Assembly (NCBI RefSeq): GCF_000427785.1
Contig: NZ_ATYR01000005.1
Coordinates: 124,001 to 188,000 of the forward strand
Source of the DNA: Massilia alkalitolerans DSM 17462
GTDB taxonomy: Bacteria > Pseudomonadota > Gammaproteobacteria > Burkholderiales > Burkholderiaceae_D
Reading direction: 5' to 3'
DNA: 64,000 nucleotides
Under the pieces are notes generated by a model that saw only the letters and a program-made list of their open reading frames with translations, was not told the origin of the DNA and ran no database searches. How positions within the stretch are numbered: position 1 is the first letter of the stretch; each line of letters begins with the position of its first letter. A program made the translations under genes and the position numbers. Positions 25,557 through 36,545 of this stretch are shown here, piece after piece.

Positions 25557-27179
25557 TCAGGGCGCGGCGATCGCCAGCCGTGCAGGGGCCGCAAGCGCGC
25601 CGTCGTTGGCCGCCTCCAGGCGGAACACGCTCACCACCTGTGCCAGCCGCTCGGCCTCTTCTTCCAGCGCCGCCGCGGCCGCCGTCGCCTGCTGCACCAG
25701 CGCCGCGTTCTGGCGGGTGGCCTCGTCCATCTGGCCGATGGCTTCGTTGACCTGGCCGATGCCGGCGCTCTGCTCGGCGCTGGCGCGGCTGATCTCGGCC
25801 ATGATGTCGGTCACGCGGCGCACCGAGGCCACGATGTCGTTCATCGTGCTGCCCGCTTCGTCCACCAGGCGCGCACCCGCATCGACACGCTCGACCGAGC
25901 TGCCGATCAGACCCTTGATCTCCCTGGCCGCGCTCGCCGAGCGCTGCGCCAGGTTGCGCACTTCGGTCGCCACCACGGCAAAGCCGCGGCCCTGCTCCCC
26001 GGCACGCGCCGCCTCCACGGCGGCGTTCAGCGCCAGGATATTGGTCTGGAAGGCGATGCCGTCGATGACGCCGATGATGTCGACGATCCGCTTCGACGAA
26101 TCGTTGATCGAGGCCATGGTCTCGACCACCTGGGACACCACCATGCCGCCGCGCAGGGCGACTTCAGACGCCGATTCCGCCAGCGCGTTGGCCTGGCGTG
26201 CGTTGTCGGCGTTCTGGCGCACGGTGGCGGTGAGCTGCTCGACCGAGGCGGTGGTCGCTTCCAGCGTGCCGGCCTGGCGTTCGGTACGGTGCGACAGGTC
26301 GCGGTTGCCGTCGGCGATCTCGGTCGAGACGCTGGCCATGTTCAGGGTGCCGTGCCGCACCTGGCCGACGATGGCGACCAGGCTGTCGCGCATGCCCTTC
26401 ATGGCGAACAGCAGGCTTCTGCTGTCGCCCGCGGCGGTCTCGATCTTCACACCCAGGTCACCGGCGGCGATGGCCCTGACGATCGATGCCGCGTAGTCGG
26501 GCTGGCCGCCGAGCTGGCGCAGCAGGCCGCGCGTGATGATCCAGGCGCCCGTTGCGCCGACGGCGATCGCACCGAGGCACAGCAGGGTCATCCAGCCGAA
26601 GAAGCCCGATGCCATCTTGCGGGCGCCCGACGCTTCCAGGTTGTTCTGCTTTTCCTGCATGTCGATGAAGGCGTTGATGCTGGCCAGCCAATCCACGAAG
26701 GCGGGCGCCGCCCCCTGCGACAGCAGCGCGGCGGCTTCATGCGCCTGGCCGGCGGCATGCAGCGCGATCACGCGTTCGATCAGCGGCCTGGTGCGGCGCT
26801 CCTGTTCCTTGATCGCCTCCAGTGCCGCCGTTTCGGCTGGCTGAATATCCTTCAGCTCCCGGAACAACTTGTCCATCGGCTCGGCCGAACGGGTATAGTT
26901 TTCGTCCAGCACCTGGATCAGCTTGACCGGCGCCGCGGCCGCGGCCGGATCGGCTGCCAGCACCACGTCGCGCAGTGCGATGGCGCGGTCATGGACGCTG
27001 CCGCGGAAGTTGATCGCGTAGCGCTGCTTGACGTTGTTGACCTCGTTGATATGGTTAAGGATGCTGTCGATGTCGCCGACGCGGCTGATGGCGAGCGCGG
27101 TCAGGACGATCATCAGGAAGAACACGGCGCCGTAGCCCACAGCCAGGCGAGTACCAATGGTAAGGGACTTCTTTTTCAT
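25557..27179 (-). CDS. Methyl-accepting chemotaxis protein
   Basis: 540 residues. The first membrane helix lies at about residues 12-30, followed by a helical ligand-binding domain (four-helix-bundle type, to about 190), a second helix near 194-214, a HAMP domain, and the cytoplasmic coiled-coil. The signalling tip [33 protein letters not shown] lies in its normal position near 385-415. The C-terminus ends in [11 protein letters not shown]-type sequence without the xWxxF pentapeptide that tethers CheR/CheB, so adaptation probably depends on other receptors. The ligand is unknown. It is a single gene. Confidence 0.92.
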   Translation of the reverse strand: MKKKSLTIGTRLAVGYGAVFFLMIVLTALAISRVGDIDSILNHINEVNNVKQRYAINFRGSVHDRAIALRDVVLAADPAAAAAPVKLIQVLDENYTRSAEPMDKLFRELKDIQPAETAALEAIKEQERRTRPLIERVIALHAAGQAHEAAALLSQGAAPAFVDWLASINAFIDMQEKQNNLEASGARKMASGFFGWMTLLCLGAIAVGATGAWIITRGLLRQLGGQPDYAASIVRAIAAGDLGVKIETAAGDSRSLLFAMKGMRDSLVAIVGQVRHGTLNMASVSTEIADGNRDLSHRTERQAGTLEATTASVEQLTATVRQNADNARQANALAESASEVALRGGMVVSQVVETMASINDSSKRIVDIIGVIDGIAFQTNILALNAAVEAARAGEQGRGFAVVATEVRNLAQRSASAAREIKGLIGSSVERVDAGARLVDEAGSTMNDIVASVRRVTDIMAEISRASAEQSAGIGQVNEAIGQMDEATRQNAALVQQATAAAAALEEEAERLAQVVSVFRLEAANDGALAAPARLAIAAP

Positions 27180-27332
27180 GGATGAATCTCAGTGTCGCAA
27201 ACGAAAAACTAACAAGAAAACAACGTTCATTTCCCAGGGGAAACAACTATAGCACGAGCGTGTTTTAAATGCTCAAATTCGTCATTTATTTTGTGTGAAG
27301 ATGCGGGTCAATCCCGTGTGGGACACAGCACC

Positions 27333-27578
27333 ATGCCTGAACATCGCATTTTCGGGACGCCTTTCGCCAAGGTGTATCCGATCTACGTCCAGAAGGCGGC
27401 AAGGAAGAACCGGACCAGGGAAGAAGTCGACCAGCTTGTCTGCTGGCTGACGGGCTACGATGAGGCCGGGCTACAGCGGCAGATCGAAGCGCAGAAGAGT
27501 GTTGCGGACTTTTTCGCCGAGAGATCCTGCGCCGTCCGCCCTCCTGAGCCTGGCCATCGGCCTTGTAACATCCGATAA
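27333..27578 (+). pseudogene. Truncated DUF2200 protein
   Basis: Residues 1-65 (from MPEHRIFGTPFAKVYPIYV through EEVDQLVCWLTGYDEAGLQRQI) match the N-terminal half of DUF2200 proteins, which are normally about 110-120 residues. After SVADFFAE the sequence loses the family pattern (an Asn-Pro motif followed by ITGVVCGVRVE) and stops after 81 residues. The missing C-terminal half is not found in the other frames nearby, so this looks like a deletion rather than a simple frameshift. The start ATG 27333 matches the family start. Confidence 0.65.
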
Positions 27579-27644
27579 CACAGTCGTAGCGGAACACCTG
27601 CCGGGCTCGTCTAGTATGGACACATACAGATAAGGAGTTCCATC

Positions 27645-28004
27645 ATGAAGAAACCGGCCATGTCACTGTTGTTGCTTGCGCTTGCATCGGTATCGTCTGT
27701 CGCCCTGGCAGACTCGTGGAAACATGAAAACGGCAAAGGCCGTCATGGCCGCGAATACAAGCAGGTGTATTGGGACGGACACTGCAAGGTCGAGCAAAAG
27801 TGGAAGAAAGGCGAATACAAGGAGAAGCGCAAGTGCAAACGCCCGGAGCGCCACTATGCCGACCGCCGCTACGACGAGCGCTACTATGGCCGTCCGGTCG
27901 TACAGCAACACTACTATCCCGCCAGCTCGAATTATTACCCGGACTACGGCCGCTATGACCGCCGCAACCCGCAGGTGAACATCGACATTCGCATCCGCCA
28001 GTAA
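27645..28004 (+). CDS. Small exported Tyr/Arg/Lys-rich protein
   Basis: 119 residues. A signal peptide ending near SVALADS is followed by a very basic region with one Cys pair (CKVEQ...KRKC, residues about 46-64) and a Tyr/Arg-rich tail. A clear AAGGAG Shine-Dalgarno precedes the start. The pattern resembles small envelope proteins of related bacteria with unknown roles. A bidirectional terminator follows. Confidence 0.65.
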   Translation: MKKPAMSLLLLALASVSSVALADSWKHENGKGRHGREYKQVYWDGHCKVEQKWKKGEYKEKRKCKRPERHYADRRYDERYYGRPVVQQHYYPASSNYYPDYGRYDRRNPQVNIDIRIRQ

Positions 28005-28023
28005 GCGGGCATCCCGGCTGCGA

Positions 28024-28050
28024 TAAAAAAACCCGCGTCGCCGCGGGTTT
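28024..28050. terminator. Bidirectional terminator
   Basis: AAAAAAACCCGCG, short loop, CGCGGGTTTTC. It lies between two convergent genes, the small exported protein (plus) and comEA-like (minus). Confidence 0.88.
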
Positions 28051-28056
28051 TCTTTC

Positions 28057-28416
28057 TTACATTGCTGCCTTCTGCTCGGCCGGCTTGTCCTTGCCTGCCG
28101 CCTTGGCCGAGGTCTTCTCGGCCTTGGCCGGCTTGGCGGCCCCGGCTTCCATCTGCTTGCCATTGACGGTCAGCCCGGCCTCGGACAGCTTCATGGCCTT
28201 CTTGTCGCCCACGCCCTTGACGCGCTGCTGGAAGTCCGCCCAGTCCTTGAACTCGCCCTTGGCGCGCTCATCGAGGATCATCTTCGACATGCTCGGACCC
28301 ACGCCCTTGATGCCGTCCAGCGCGGCCGCATCGGCCTTGTTGACGTCGACCTGGGCGAAGGCAATACCGGTCGAAGCGACCAGCGCGGCAATAGCGAATA
28401 CCAGTTTCTTGATCAT
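28057..28416 (-). CDS. ComEA-like helix-hairpin-helix protein
   Basis: 119 residues from ATG 28416, with GGAGA upstream. The signal peptide (about 1-21) is followed by VDVNKADAAALDGIKGVGPSMSKMI, the first helix-hairpin-helix motif, and by a second (FQQRVKGVGDKKAMKLSEAG). This is the DNA-binding fold of ComEA, used in uptake of transforming DNA. The C-terminal 35 residues are a low-complexity Ala/Lys tail. Other competence genes are not adjacent, so DNA uptake is likely but unproven. Confidence 0.82.
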   Translation of the reverse strand: MIKKLVFAIAALVASTGIAFAQVDVNKADAAALDGIKGVGPSMSKMILDERAKGEFKDWADFQQRVKGVGDKKAMKLSEAGLTVNGKQMEAGAAKPAKAEKTSAKAAGKDKPAEQKAAM

Positions 28417-28518
28417 TGAATGTTCTCCGTAAGTTCTCGTACGATGGACGGCGGCGCCATCCATCCACGCACTAACGGAGCTGCCGGTCCTGCGTTGACG
28501 GCCCGGCCTTGAGCGAAC

Positions 28519-29496
28519 TCAAGCGGTGAAGAGTTCCTCGCGGGTGACGGTGGCCGTACCCAGCTTGCCGACCACGATGCCGCCGGCGCGGTTGGCGGTG
28601 GCCAGGGCTTCGTCCAGCTGCGCGCCCGCGCCCAGCATCGCGGCGAGCGTCGCGATGACGGTGTCGCCCGCGCCCGAGACGTCGAACACTTCGCGCGCGT
28701 CGGCGTGCACGTGCAGCACCTCGTTCTCGCTGTACAGGCTCATGCCCTCTTCGGAACGGGTCACCAGCAATGCCGTCAGGCCCAGTTCGGCGCGCAGGCG
28801 TTGCGCCTTCTCGGTCAATTGCTCTTCGGTCTTCCAGGCGCCCACCACGCGCTGCAGTTCCGAACGGTTCGGCGTCAGGATGGTCGCCCCCCGGTAGGGA
28901 GTGAAATCGTCGCCCTTCGGGTCGACCAACACGATCTTGCCGGCCGTGCGCGCCTCGCGCACCATGTCGGCCACGTTCACCAGCGCGCCCTTGTTGTAGT
29001 CGGACAGGATCACCACGTCGTAGTCGGGCAGCAGCGCGCGGAACTGGTCGAGCTTGTCACGCAGCACGGTCTCGGTCGGCGCGTCCTCGAAGTCGATGCG
29101 CACCATCTGCTGCTGGCGGCCGATGACGCGCAGCTTGATGATGGTCGAGATGGCGTCGTCGCGCTTCATGTAGCTATGGATCGATGCTTCACGCAGGAGC
29201 TTCTCGACTTCTTCTCCCGCTTCGTCCTTGCCGGTAATGCCGAGCAGGCCCGTATGCGCGCCCAGCGCGGCGGCATTGCGCGCCACGTTGGCGGCGCCGC
29301 CCAGGCGCTCCTCGCGGCGCTCGATGCGCACCACCGGCACCGGCGCTTCCGGCGAAATGCGCGAGACGTCGCCGAACCAGTAGCGGTCGAGCATGACGTC
29401 GCCCACCACGAGCAGGCGCACGCTGGAGAGTTCGGGGGCCGCCTCGCGGCGGAAGCTGTCTGCCGCCAGCAGGCGGCTCGGGATCGGATGCGTCAT
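28519..29496 (-). CDS. rfaE1: Heptose 7-phosphate kinase (HldE N-domain type)
   Basis: 325 residues from ATG 29496. A PfkB/ribokinase-fold kinase: VVGDVMLDRYW near residues 30-40, GGAANVARN near 66-74 and DVSGAGDTV near 267-275, which holds the catalytic Asp. It phosphorylates D-glycero-beta-D-manno-heptose 7-phosphate in ADP-heptose synthesis for the lipopolysaccharide core. The cytidylyl/adenylyltransferase domain of the fused HldE is absent, so this is the separate kinase. It follows lapB closely in a lipopolysaccharide-related operon. Confidence 0.9.
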   Translation of the reverse strand: MTHPIPSRLLAADSFRREAAPELSSVRLLVVGDVMLDRYWFGDVSRISPEAPVPVVRIERREERLGGAANVARNAAALGAHTGLLGITGKDEAGEEVEKLLREASIHSYMKRDDAISTIIKLRVIGRQQQMVRIDFEDAPTETVLRDKLDQFRALLPDYDVVILSDYNKGALVNVADMVREARTAGKIVLVDPKGDDFTPYRGATILTPNRSELQRVVGAWKTEEQLTEKAQRLRAELGLTALLVTRSEEGMSLYSENEVLHVHADAREVFDVSGAGDTVIATLAAMLGAGAQLDEALATANRAGGIVVGKLGTATVTREELFTA

Positions 29497-29510
29497 AGGG
29501 TAAGGCTGCG

Positions 29511-30686
29511 TCAGTTCATCACATTGAGTTCTTCGGTGCGGCGCGGCGGATAGGTTTCCCAGCGGCTGCAGCCAGGGCACTGCCAGTAGAACTGGCGCGC
29601 CTTGAAGCCGCAGTGGCTGCACTGGTAGCGCGCCAGCTTCTGGGTGTAGCGCTGCACCAGGTTCTTGACCATGGACAGCTCTTCCCACACTTCGGTGCGG
29701 GCCTCCATCAGGTGCGCCTCGAGCAGTTTATCCAGGCCCAGCAGGGTCGGGTTGCGGCGCAGCTCCTCGACCACCAGCTGTTTGGCCGCTTCCACGCCGT
29801 CGAGTTCGATCACGGCCTTGAACACCACCTCGATCAGGTCAATCGACGATGCTTCGGCCAGGTAGGAACGCAGCAGGTTGACGCCTTCCTGTGGTCTACC
29901 TACTTTGCGGTAGCCATCCATTAAACGTTGGGCCACCAGGGCCACGTGCGGCACGCTCTGCTGCTCGACGCGGCGCCAGGTGACCAGGGCCGCCTCGGTA
30001 TCGCCCTGGGCCAGCTGGGCGTCGCCGATCAGGATGGTGGCGCGCACGCTGGAGCGGTCGGCCAGCAAGGCCTTGTCGAGCAGCTGCATGGCGTCGCTCG
30101 GCTGCAGGTGCACCAGGGCATCCTGGGCCAGCTCGCAGTAGAACTGGGCGATTTCCTTCTGGCGCGCGCCGGCGCCGGACTCCTGCAGGCCGTTGGCGAC
30201 GTCGATCGCGCGGCGCCATTCCTTTTCGCGCTGGTAGATTTCCAGAAGCGCGCGCCGCGCCTGCACCTCGAAGGGGGTGTCGACCAGCAGGTTGAAGGTT
30301 TCCTCGGCGCGGTCGAGCAGGCCGGCCTTCAGGTAGTCCATGCCGAGTTCGTACTGGGCGTGGGCCTTCTGCTCGCCCGGCAGGTCGGGACGCGCCAGCA
30401 GGTTCTGGTGAACGCGGATGGCGCGTTCGGTCTCGCCGCGGCGGCGGAACAGGTTGCCGAGGGCAAAGTGCATGTCGGCCGATTCGGGATCGAGCTTGAC
30501 GATCTCGATGAAGGAATCGATGGCCTTGTCCGGCTGGTCGTTGAGCAGGTGGTTCAGGCCCTTGAAGTAGCCGCGCGGCAGGGTGCGCGATTCGAAGACC
30601 AGCGAATTGATGTCGACGCGGGCGGCAATCCAGCCGAGGCCGAAGAAGAATGGGATGCCGAGCAGCATCCAGAGTTCGAATTCCAT
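29511..30686 (-). CDS. lapB: LPS assembly protein LapB
   Basis: 391 residues. An N-terminal membrane anchor (about 4-20) precedes tetratricopeptide repeats from about 40 to 330 and a C-terminal rubredoxin-like metal site, CSHCG near residue 355 and CPGCSRWETYPP near 371. With FtsH and LapC/YejM it controls LpxC turnover and balances lipopolysaccharide synthesis at the inner membrane. lapA lies directly upstream and the heptose kinase directly downstream. Confidence 0.93.
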   Translation of the reverse strand: MEFELWMLLGIPFFFGLGWIAARVDINSLVFESRTLPRGYFKGLNHLLNDQPDKAIDSFIEIVKLDPESADMHFALGNLFRRRGETERAIRVHQNLLARPDLPGEQKAHAQYELGMDYLKAGLLDRAEETFNLLVDTPFEVQARRALLEIYQREKEWRRAIDVANGLQESGAGARQKEIAQFYCELAQDALVHLQPSDAMQLLDKALLADRSSVRATILIGDAQLAQGDTEAALVTWRRVEQQSVPHVALVAQRLMDGYRKVGRPQEGVNLLRSYLAEASSIDLIEVVFKAVIELDGVEAAKQLVVEELRRNPTLLGLDKLLEAHLMEARTEVWEELSMVKNLVQRYTQKLARYQCSHCGFKARQFYWQCPGCSRWETYPPRRTEELNVMN

Positions 30687-30718
30687 GTGTTCTTGTTCTG
30701 TGTTGGCGCCTGGACGGC

Positions 30719-31036
30719 TTATTGGGCCAGCTTCTGCGCCGGGTTCACGGCATCCGGGGTCGGCTGGGCGCTGCCCGTGCCGGCGGCGCTCTGCAGGGCC
30801 TGGATGGTGTTCTTGTGCTGCGAGGTCTGGCGGCGCTGGCGGAACACGGTCGGGGTCAGCGCCAGGATGCCGAGGGCGGCGCCGGCAACGAAGAAGGCCA
30901 GCAGCATCAGCACGAGGGGGCCGCGCAGTTCATAGTTGAGGAAGAAATGCAGGTCGACTTCCTGCGTGTTCTTCAGGGCGAAGCCGAAGAACAGGACGAA
31001 CAGGATGACGCCAACAATGGAGGAGACAAATTTCAT
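30719..31036 (-). CDS. lapA: LapA (DUF1049) membrane protein
   Basis: 105 residues from ATG 31036. Two membrane helices (about residues 3-21 and 41-62) enclose the family motif KNTQEVDLHFFL, and a Gln/Ser/Ala-rich cytoplasmic tail follows. LapA partners LapB in lipopolysaccharide assembly. The longer frame upstream runs into the terminator of ihfB and is not coding. Confidence 0.9.
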   Translation of the reverse strand: MKFVSSIVGVILFVLFFGFALKNTQEVDLHFFLNYELRGPLVLMLLAFFVAGAALGILALTPTVFRQRRQTSQHKNTIQALQSAAGTGSAQPTPDAVNPAQKLAQ

Positions 31037-31153
31037 CAGCAGTGCCCGCTGGGTGAGTGCGCAATTGGGTGCACAAAGGCGAAGTGTCGCATATCCAACA
31101 TGATATTTCAAAAGCCGAGCTGGCGCTGCCCCGGCAAGCAGCCGGCAAGGCAC

Positions 31154-31190
31154 GAAAAAAAACGGCATCCCGAAGGACGCCGTTTTTGTC
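31154..31190 (-). terminator. Terminator of ihfB with UUCG loop
   Basis: On the minus strand AAAAACGGCGTCC, the tetraloop TTCG, then GGATGCCGTTTTTTTT. The stem has one G-T pair and a long T-run. It ends the rpsA-ihfB transcript ahead of lapA. Confidence 0.9.
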
Positions 31191-31235
31191 TGCCTGCGGC
31201 AGACTCTGCCAGACAGCAGACGACTTCAGGGAGAC

Positions 31236-31541
31236 TCAATCCTCGATGATCGGCTGCCCGACCATCGCGTCCACCCGCTCGCGCAACTGCTTGCCCGGCT
31301 TGAAGTGGGGCACCCGTTTTTCGGGCACCATCACCTTGTCGCCGGACTTCGGGTTGCGGCCGATGCGTGGGGGCCGGCTGTTCAGCGCAAAGCTGCCGAA
31401 ACCACGGATCTCGATGCGTTGCCCGGTCGCCAGGGCGTTGGTCATCGCATCGAGGATGGTCTTGACGGCAAACTCGGCATCTTTCGCCACCAGCTGAGAA
31501 TAGCGCTCAGCCAGGCGGTTGATCAGCTCGGACTTGGTCAT
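31236..31541 (-). CDS. ihfB: Integration host factor subunit beta
   Basis: 101 residues of the HU/IHF family. [17 protein letters not shown] and the beta-arm segment [21 protein letters not shown] are characteristic of IHF-beta, and [13 protein letters not shown] is the usual C-terminal helix. IHF bends DNA at specific sites together with IHF-alpha. The gene lies 20 bases after rpsA, the standard arrangement. Confidence 0.96.
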   Translation of the reverse strand: MTKSELINRLAERYSQLVAKDAEFAVKTILDAMTNALATGQRIEIRGFGSFALNSRPPRIGRNPKSGDKVMVPEKRVPHFKPGKQLRERVDAMVGQPIIED

Positions 31542-31561
31542 CTGGTCGCCTCGAAAAGGAA

Positions 31562-33268
<1,707 letters not shown>

Positions 33269-33392
33269 AAAGGTTATTACTCGAGTTAGCCCAGCAGGCC
33301 GGCGATGGTGCGGACTGAACTGGGGTTAGGTTGAAACACACCTGCAGCGACAGGATTGCCGTTGCAGGCACCAACAAGGACAACGCGCCTTC

Positions 33393-33528
33393 GCACGTCG
33401 TCCCGGCGAAGGCCAGAAACGATGCCACTGGCATTGTTTCTCCAAGTTGTCAGCGCAGCCACCATGGCGATGACTCGAGCCGACGGCGGCGCACCGAACT
33501 TGGATTCCGGCCTGCGCCGGAATGACGG
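33393..33528. repeat. Dispersed inverted-repeat element, copy 1
   Basis: The left arm GCACGTCGTCCCGGCGAAGG (continuing CCAG to 33416) is identical over 24 bases to the element at 59313. The right arm (33500-33527) contains TTCCGGCCTGCGCCGGAATGACG, the imperfect complement. It lies in the 310-base gap between rpsA and cmk. The rest of that gap shows no gene. Confidence 0.65.
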
Positions 33529-33578
33529 TCTTGAAGCTAACTACGCTTCTCAAACCGCCATTTCAAAACTTTTGCTGC

Positions 33579-34247
33579 TCAAACTTTTGGGTGCGCATAC
33601 CACGCCAACACCTGTTCGACCGCTTCCGCAGCCGACATGTTCGAGGTATCGAGCTGGTAGGCATCCGCTGCCGGGACCAGGGGAGCGATGGCGCGCTTGG
33701 TGTCGCGCTCGTCTCGTTCCTTCAAATCCTTCAGCAGATCGTCCATACTAGCAGAAAATCCTTTGTCAATCAATTGCTTATACCGGCGTTGCGCACGTGC
33801 CTCGACGCTTGCGGTCAAGAACACTTTTAATTTCGCGCCGGGAAAGATCACCGTGCCCATATCGCGTCCGTCGGCCACCAGGCCGGGCGTCTCGCGAAAG
33901 CCCAATTGCAGGCCATACAAGGCCTGGCGTACGGTCGGCAGCGCGGCGATCTTCGATGCCATGTTGCCAACCTCTTCCGCCCGGATCGCCCCGGTGACGT
34001 TCTCGTTGTTCAGGAAGATGTCGCCGCCGACGAAGCGCGCCGGCAGGTGTTCGGCCAGCTTGGCGATGCCGTGCTCGTCGCGCAGCTCGAGGCCGCGGCG
34101 GATCGCCTGCAGCGCCGTCAGGCGGTACAGGGCGCCCGAGTCGAGCAGGTGGAAGCCGAGGCGCTCGGCGACCTTGGCGGCAACGGTGCCCTTGCCGGAA
34201 GCGGTCGGGCCGTCGATGGCGATGACGGGAATGGGATTATTTGGCAT
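33579..34247 (-). CDS. cmk: Cytidylate kinase
   Basis: 222 residues. P-loop GPTASGKGT at residues 13-21, [10 protein letters not shown] near 33, and [14 protein letters not shown] near 128, all typical of CMP/dCMP kinase. It makes CDP from CMP for nucleic acid and lipid synthesis. Its place between aroA and rpsA is the classic one. Confidence 0.95.
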   Translation of the reverse strand: MPNNPIPVIAIDGPTASGKGTVAAKVAERLGFHLLDSGALYRLTALQAIRRGLELRDEHGIAKLAEHLPARFVGGDIFLNNENVTGAIRAEEVGNMASKIAALPTVRQALYGLQLGFRETPGLVADGRDMGTVIFPGAKLKVFLTASVEARAQRRYKQLIDKGFSASMDDLLKDLKERDERDTKRAIAPLVPAADAYQLDTSNMSAAEAVEQVLAWYAHPKV

Positions 34248-34311
34248 GTGATGCTCGCGGGGGTAAAACGGTCCAGTTGGCTATTCTACTGGGTCCCCCG
34301 CGCGACCGTGT

Positions 34312-35643
34312 TCAAAACAGTTCGTTCTTCGCAATGCCGGCGAAGGCCTCGAAGTATTCCGGGAAGGTCTTGGCGACGCATTTCGGGTCGTTGATGCGCA
34401 TCGCGTTGCCGCGCCGCGCCTTGCCGTCGAGCGAGGCCAGCGAGAAGCACATCGCCATCCGGTGGTCGTCGTAGGTGTCGATGGTGGCGGGCTTGAGCTG
34501 CTCCGGCGGGGTGATGCGGATGTAGTCCGGCCCCTCCTCCACCTCGGCGCCGACCTTGCGCAATTCCGTCGCCATCGCGGCCAGGCGGTCGGTTTCCTTC
34601 ACGCGCCAGCTGGCGATGTTGCGCAGGGTGCTCGGGCCGTCCGCGTACAGCGCGGCCACGGCGATGGTCATGGCGGCATCCGGGATGTGGTTGAAGTCGG
34701 CGTCGATCGCTTTCAACACGCCGTTCGAGCGGGCTTCGATCCAGTTCTCGCCACGCGTAATGATGGCGCCCATGCGCTCGAGCGCGTCGGCGAAGCGCAC
34801 GTCGCCCTGGATGCTGTTCTCGCCCACGCCTTCGACCCGCACCGGGCCGCCGGCGATGGCGCCGGCCGCCAGGAAGTAGGAGGCCGAGGAGGCATCGCCC
34901 TCGACGTGGATGCTGCCGGGCGACTGGTAGCGCTGGCCCGGATGTACGGTAAACGAGGCCCAGCCATTCTGCTCGACCGTCACGCCGAAGCGGCGCATCA
35001 GGTTCAGGGTGATCTCGATATAGGGCTTGGAGATCAGCTCGCCGATCACGTCGATCGACACCGCATGGGTGGTCGCCATCAGGGGCGCGGCCATCAGGAG
35101 CGCGGTCAGGAACTGGCTCGACACGTTGCCGCGCACCGCCATGCGGTTGGCGTGAATATGGCCGCGGCGGATGCGCAGCGGCGGGAAGCCCTGCTCGCCC
35201 GTGTACTCGATCTGGGCGCCGACCTCGTTCAGCGCATCGACCAGGTCGCCGATCGGGCGCTCGTGCATGCGCGAGACGCCGTGCAGGGTGTAGTCGCCGC
35301 CGATCACGGCCAGCGCGGCCGTCAACGGACGGATCGCGGTGCCGGCATTGCCCATGAAGAGGTCGGCCTCGTGGACCGGCAGCACGCCGGCCTGGCCGTG
35401 CACGACCACGGTGCGCTCGTCGACTTCGTCCCACTGGATGCCCAGCGAGCGCAGCGCGCCCAGCATCACCATGGTGTCGTCCGAGGCCAGCGGGTCGTGG
35501 ATGGTGGTGGTGCCCTCGGACAGCGCTGCCAGCAGCAGCGTGCGGTTCGAGATGCTCTTGGAACCCGGCAGGCGCACGCTTCCAGCCACGTGGATCACGG
35601 GTTCGAGGTCAATGTGCTGCGGGTAGTGTTTAGACTGCGTCAT
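34312..35643 (-). CDS. aroA: 3-phosphoshikimate 1-carboxyvinyltransferase
   Basis: 443 residues, EPSP synthase of the shikimate pathway. [17 protein letters not shown] near residues 24-41 and [13 protein letters not shown] near 95 are the substrate-binding signatures; the C-terminal KETDRLAAM is intact. The start is ATG 35643, overlapping the tyrA stop (ATGA). The longer frame upstream is the shadow of tyrA. The sequence near residue 96 is GNAGTA, the usual glyphosate-sensitive type, with Gly retained. Confidence 0.95.
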   Translation of the reverse strand: MTQSKHYPQHIDLEPVIHVAGSVRLPGSKSISNRTLLLAALSEGTTTIHDPLASDDTMVMLGALRSLGIQWDEVDERTVVVHGQAGVLPVHEADLFMGNAGTAIRPLTAALAVIGGDYTLHGVSRMHERPIGDLVDALNEVGAQIEYTGEQGFPPLRIRRGHIHANRMAVRGNVSSQFLTALLMAAPLMATTHAVSIDVIGELISKPYIEITLNLMRRFGVTVEQNGWASFTVHPGQRYQSPGSIHVEGDASSASYFLAAGAIAGGPVRVEGVGENSIQGDVRFADALERMGAIITRGENWIEARSNGVLKAIDADFNHIPDAAMTIAVAALYADGPSTLRNIASWRVKETDRLAAMATELRKVGAEVEEGPDYIRITPPEQLKPATIDTYDDHRMAMCFSLASLDGKARRGNAMRINDPKCVAKTFPEYFEAFAGIAKNELF

Positions 35644-36545
35644 TCTATGTCCTGGTTTTGCGGGGGCGGCGGCGAGCCGGCCTCGATCGCCTCGATCCAT
35701 TCGCGCCGCGCGCGCTGCGCGTTGGCGAAAACGGTCTCGAGGCCGCGTCCGTCGGCGGCGGCGAGCGTCGCCCGCAATGAAGTCAATTGTGCCAGATATG
35801 CATCGAGCTCGGTGAGCAAGGCCTCGCGGTTGGCCAGGCTGATGTCGCGCCACATCTCGGGCGAGGAGCCGGCGATCCGGGTGAAGTCGCGAAAGCCACT
35901 GGCGGCGTATTGGAACAGCAGGCTGGCGTGCGGCTTGGCGGCGATGTCGTCCACCAGCGCATAGGCCAGCAGGTGCGGCAGGTGGCTGACGGCGGCGAAC
36001 ACGCGGTCATGGTCCTGGGGGCTCAGGGTATGGATGAGCGCACCGCAGTGGCGCCAGGCGCTGGCCACGCGCTCGACGTCGCCTGGAGCGTTTTCCGGCA
36101 GCGGCGTGAGCACGGTCTTCTTGCCGCGGTAGAGCTCCGCGCGGGCCGCATCCGGACCGTTGGACTCGCTGCCGGCAATCGGGTGGCCGGGCACGAACTG
36201 CCTGATGCGCTCGCCCAGCGCCGCACGCGCGCTGGCGACCACGTCGCATTTGGTGCTGCCGGCATCGGTGACGACGGTGTGCGGCTCCAGATACGGCAGC
36301 AGCGAAGCGAGGATCGCCCCGGTCTGCCCGACCGGCGCGGCCAGCAGCACCAGGTCGGCGCCGCGCATCGCCTGCTGCGGGGTTTCAGAGACCTCGTCGA
36401 CGATGCCCAGCGCGAGCGCGCGCGCCATCGCGGCCGGCTCACGGCCGAGGCCCGCCACGCTGCGTACCACGCCAGCCTGCTTGAGCGCCAGCGCGAAGGA
36501 ACCGCCGATCAGGCCGACGCCGACGACGACGAGCCGGTCGATCAT
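35640..36545 (-). CDS. tyrA: Prephenate dehydrogenase
   Basis: 301 residues from ATG 36545. NAD(P)-binding [12 protein letters not shown] at residues 6-17 and [13 protein letters not shown] near 120-132, the substrate site of the TyrA family. It converts prephenate (or arogenate) to the tyrosine precursor. The start overlaps the hisC stop by one base (TGATG) and its stop overlaps the aroA start. Confidence 0.93.
   Translation of the reverse strand: MIDRLVVVGVGLIGGSFALALKQAGVVRSVAGLGREPAAMARALALGIVDEVSETPQQAMRGADLVLLAAPVGQTGAILASLLPYLEPHTVVTDAGSTKCDVVASARAALGERIRQFVPGHPIAGSESNGPDAARAELYRGKKTVLTPLPENAPGDVERVASAWRHCGALIHTLSPQDHDRVFAAVSHLPHLLAYALVDDIAAKPHASLLFQYAASGFRDFTRIAGSSPEMWRDISLANREALLTELDAYLAQLTSLRATLAAADGRGLETVFANAQRARREWIEAIEAGSPPPPQNQDIE

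Noticed and set aside
27333-27643. Simple frameshift in the DUF2200 gene
   Set aside because: The expected C-terminal motif is not found in either other frame downstream, so a deletion or replacement is more likely.
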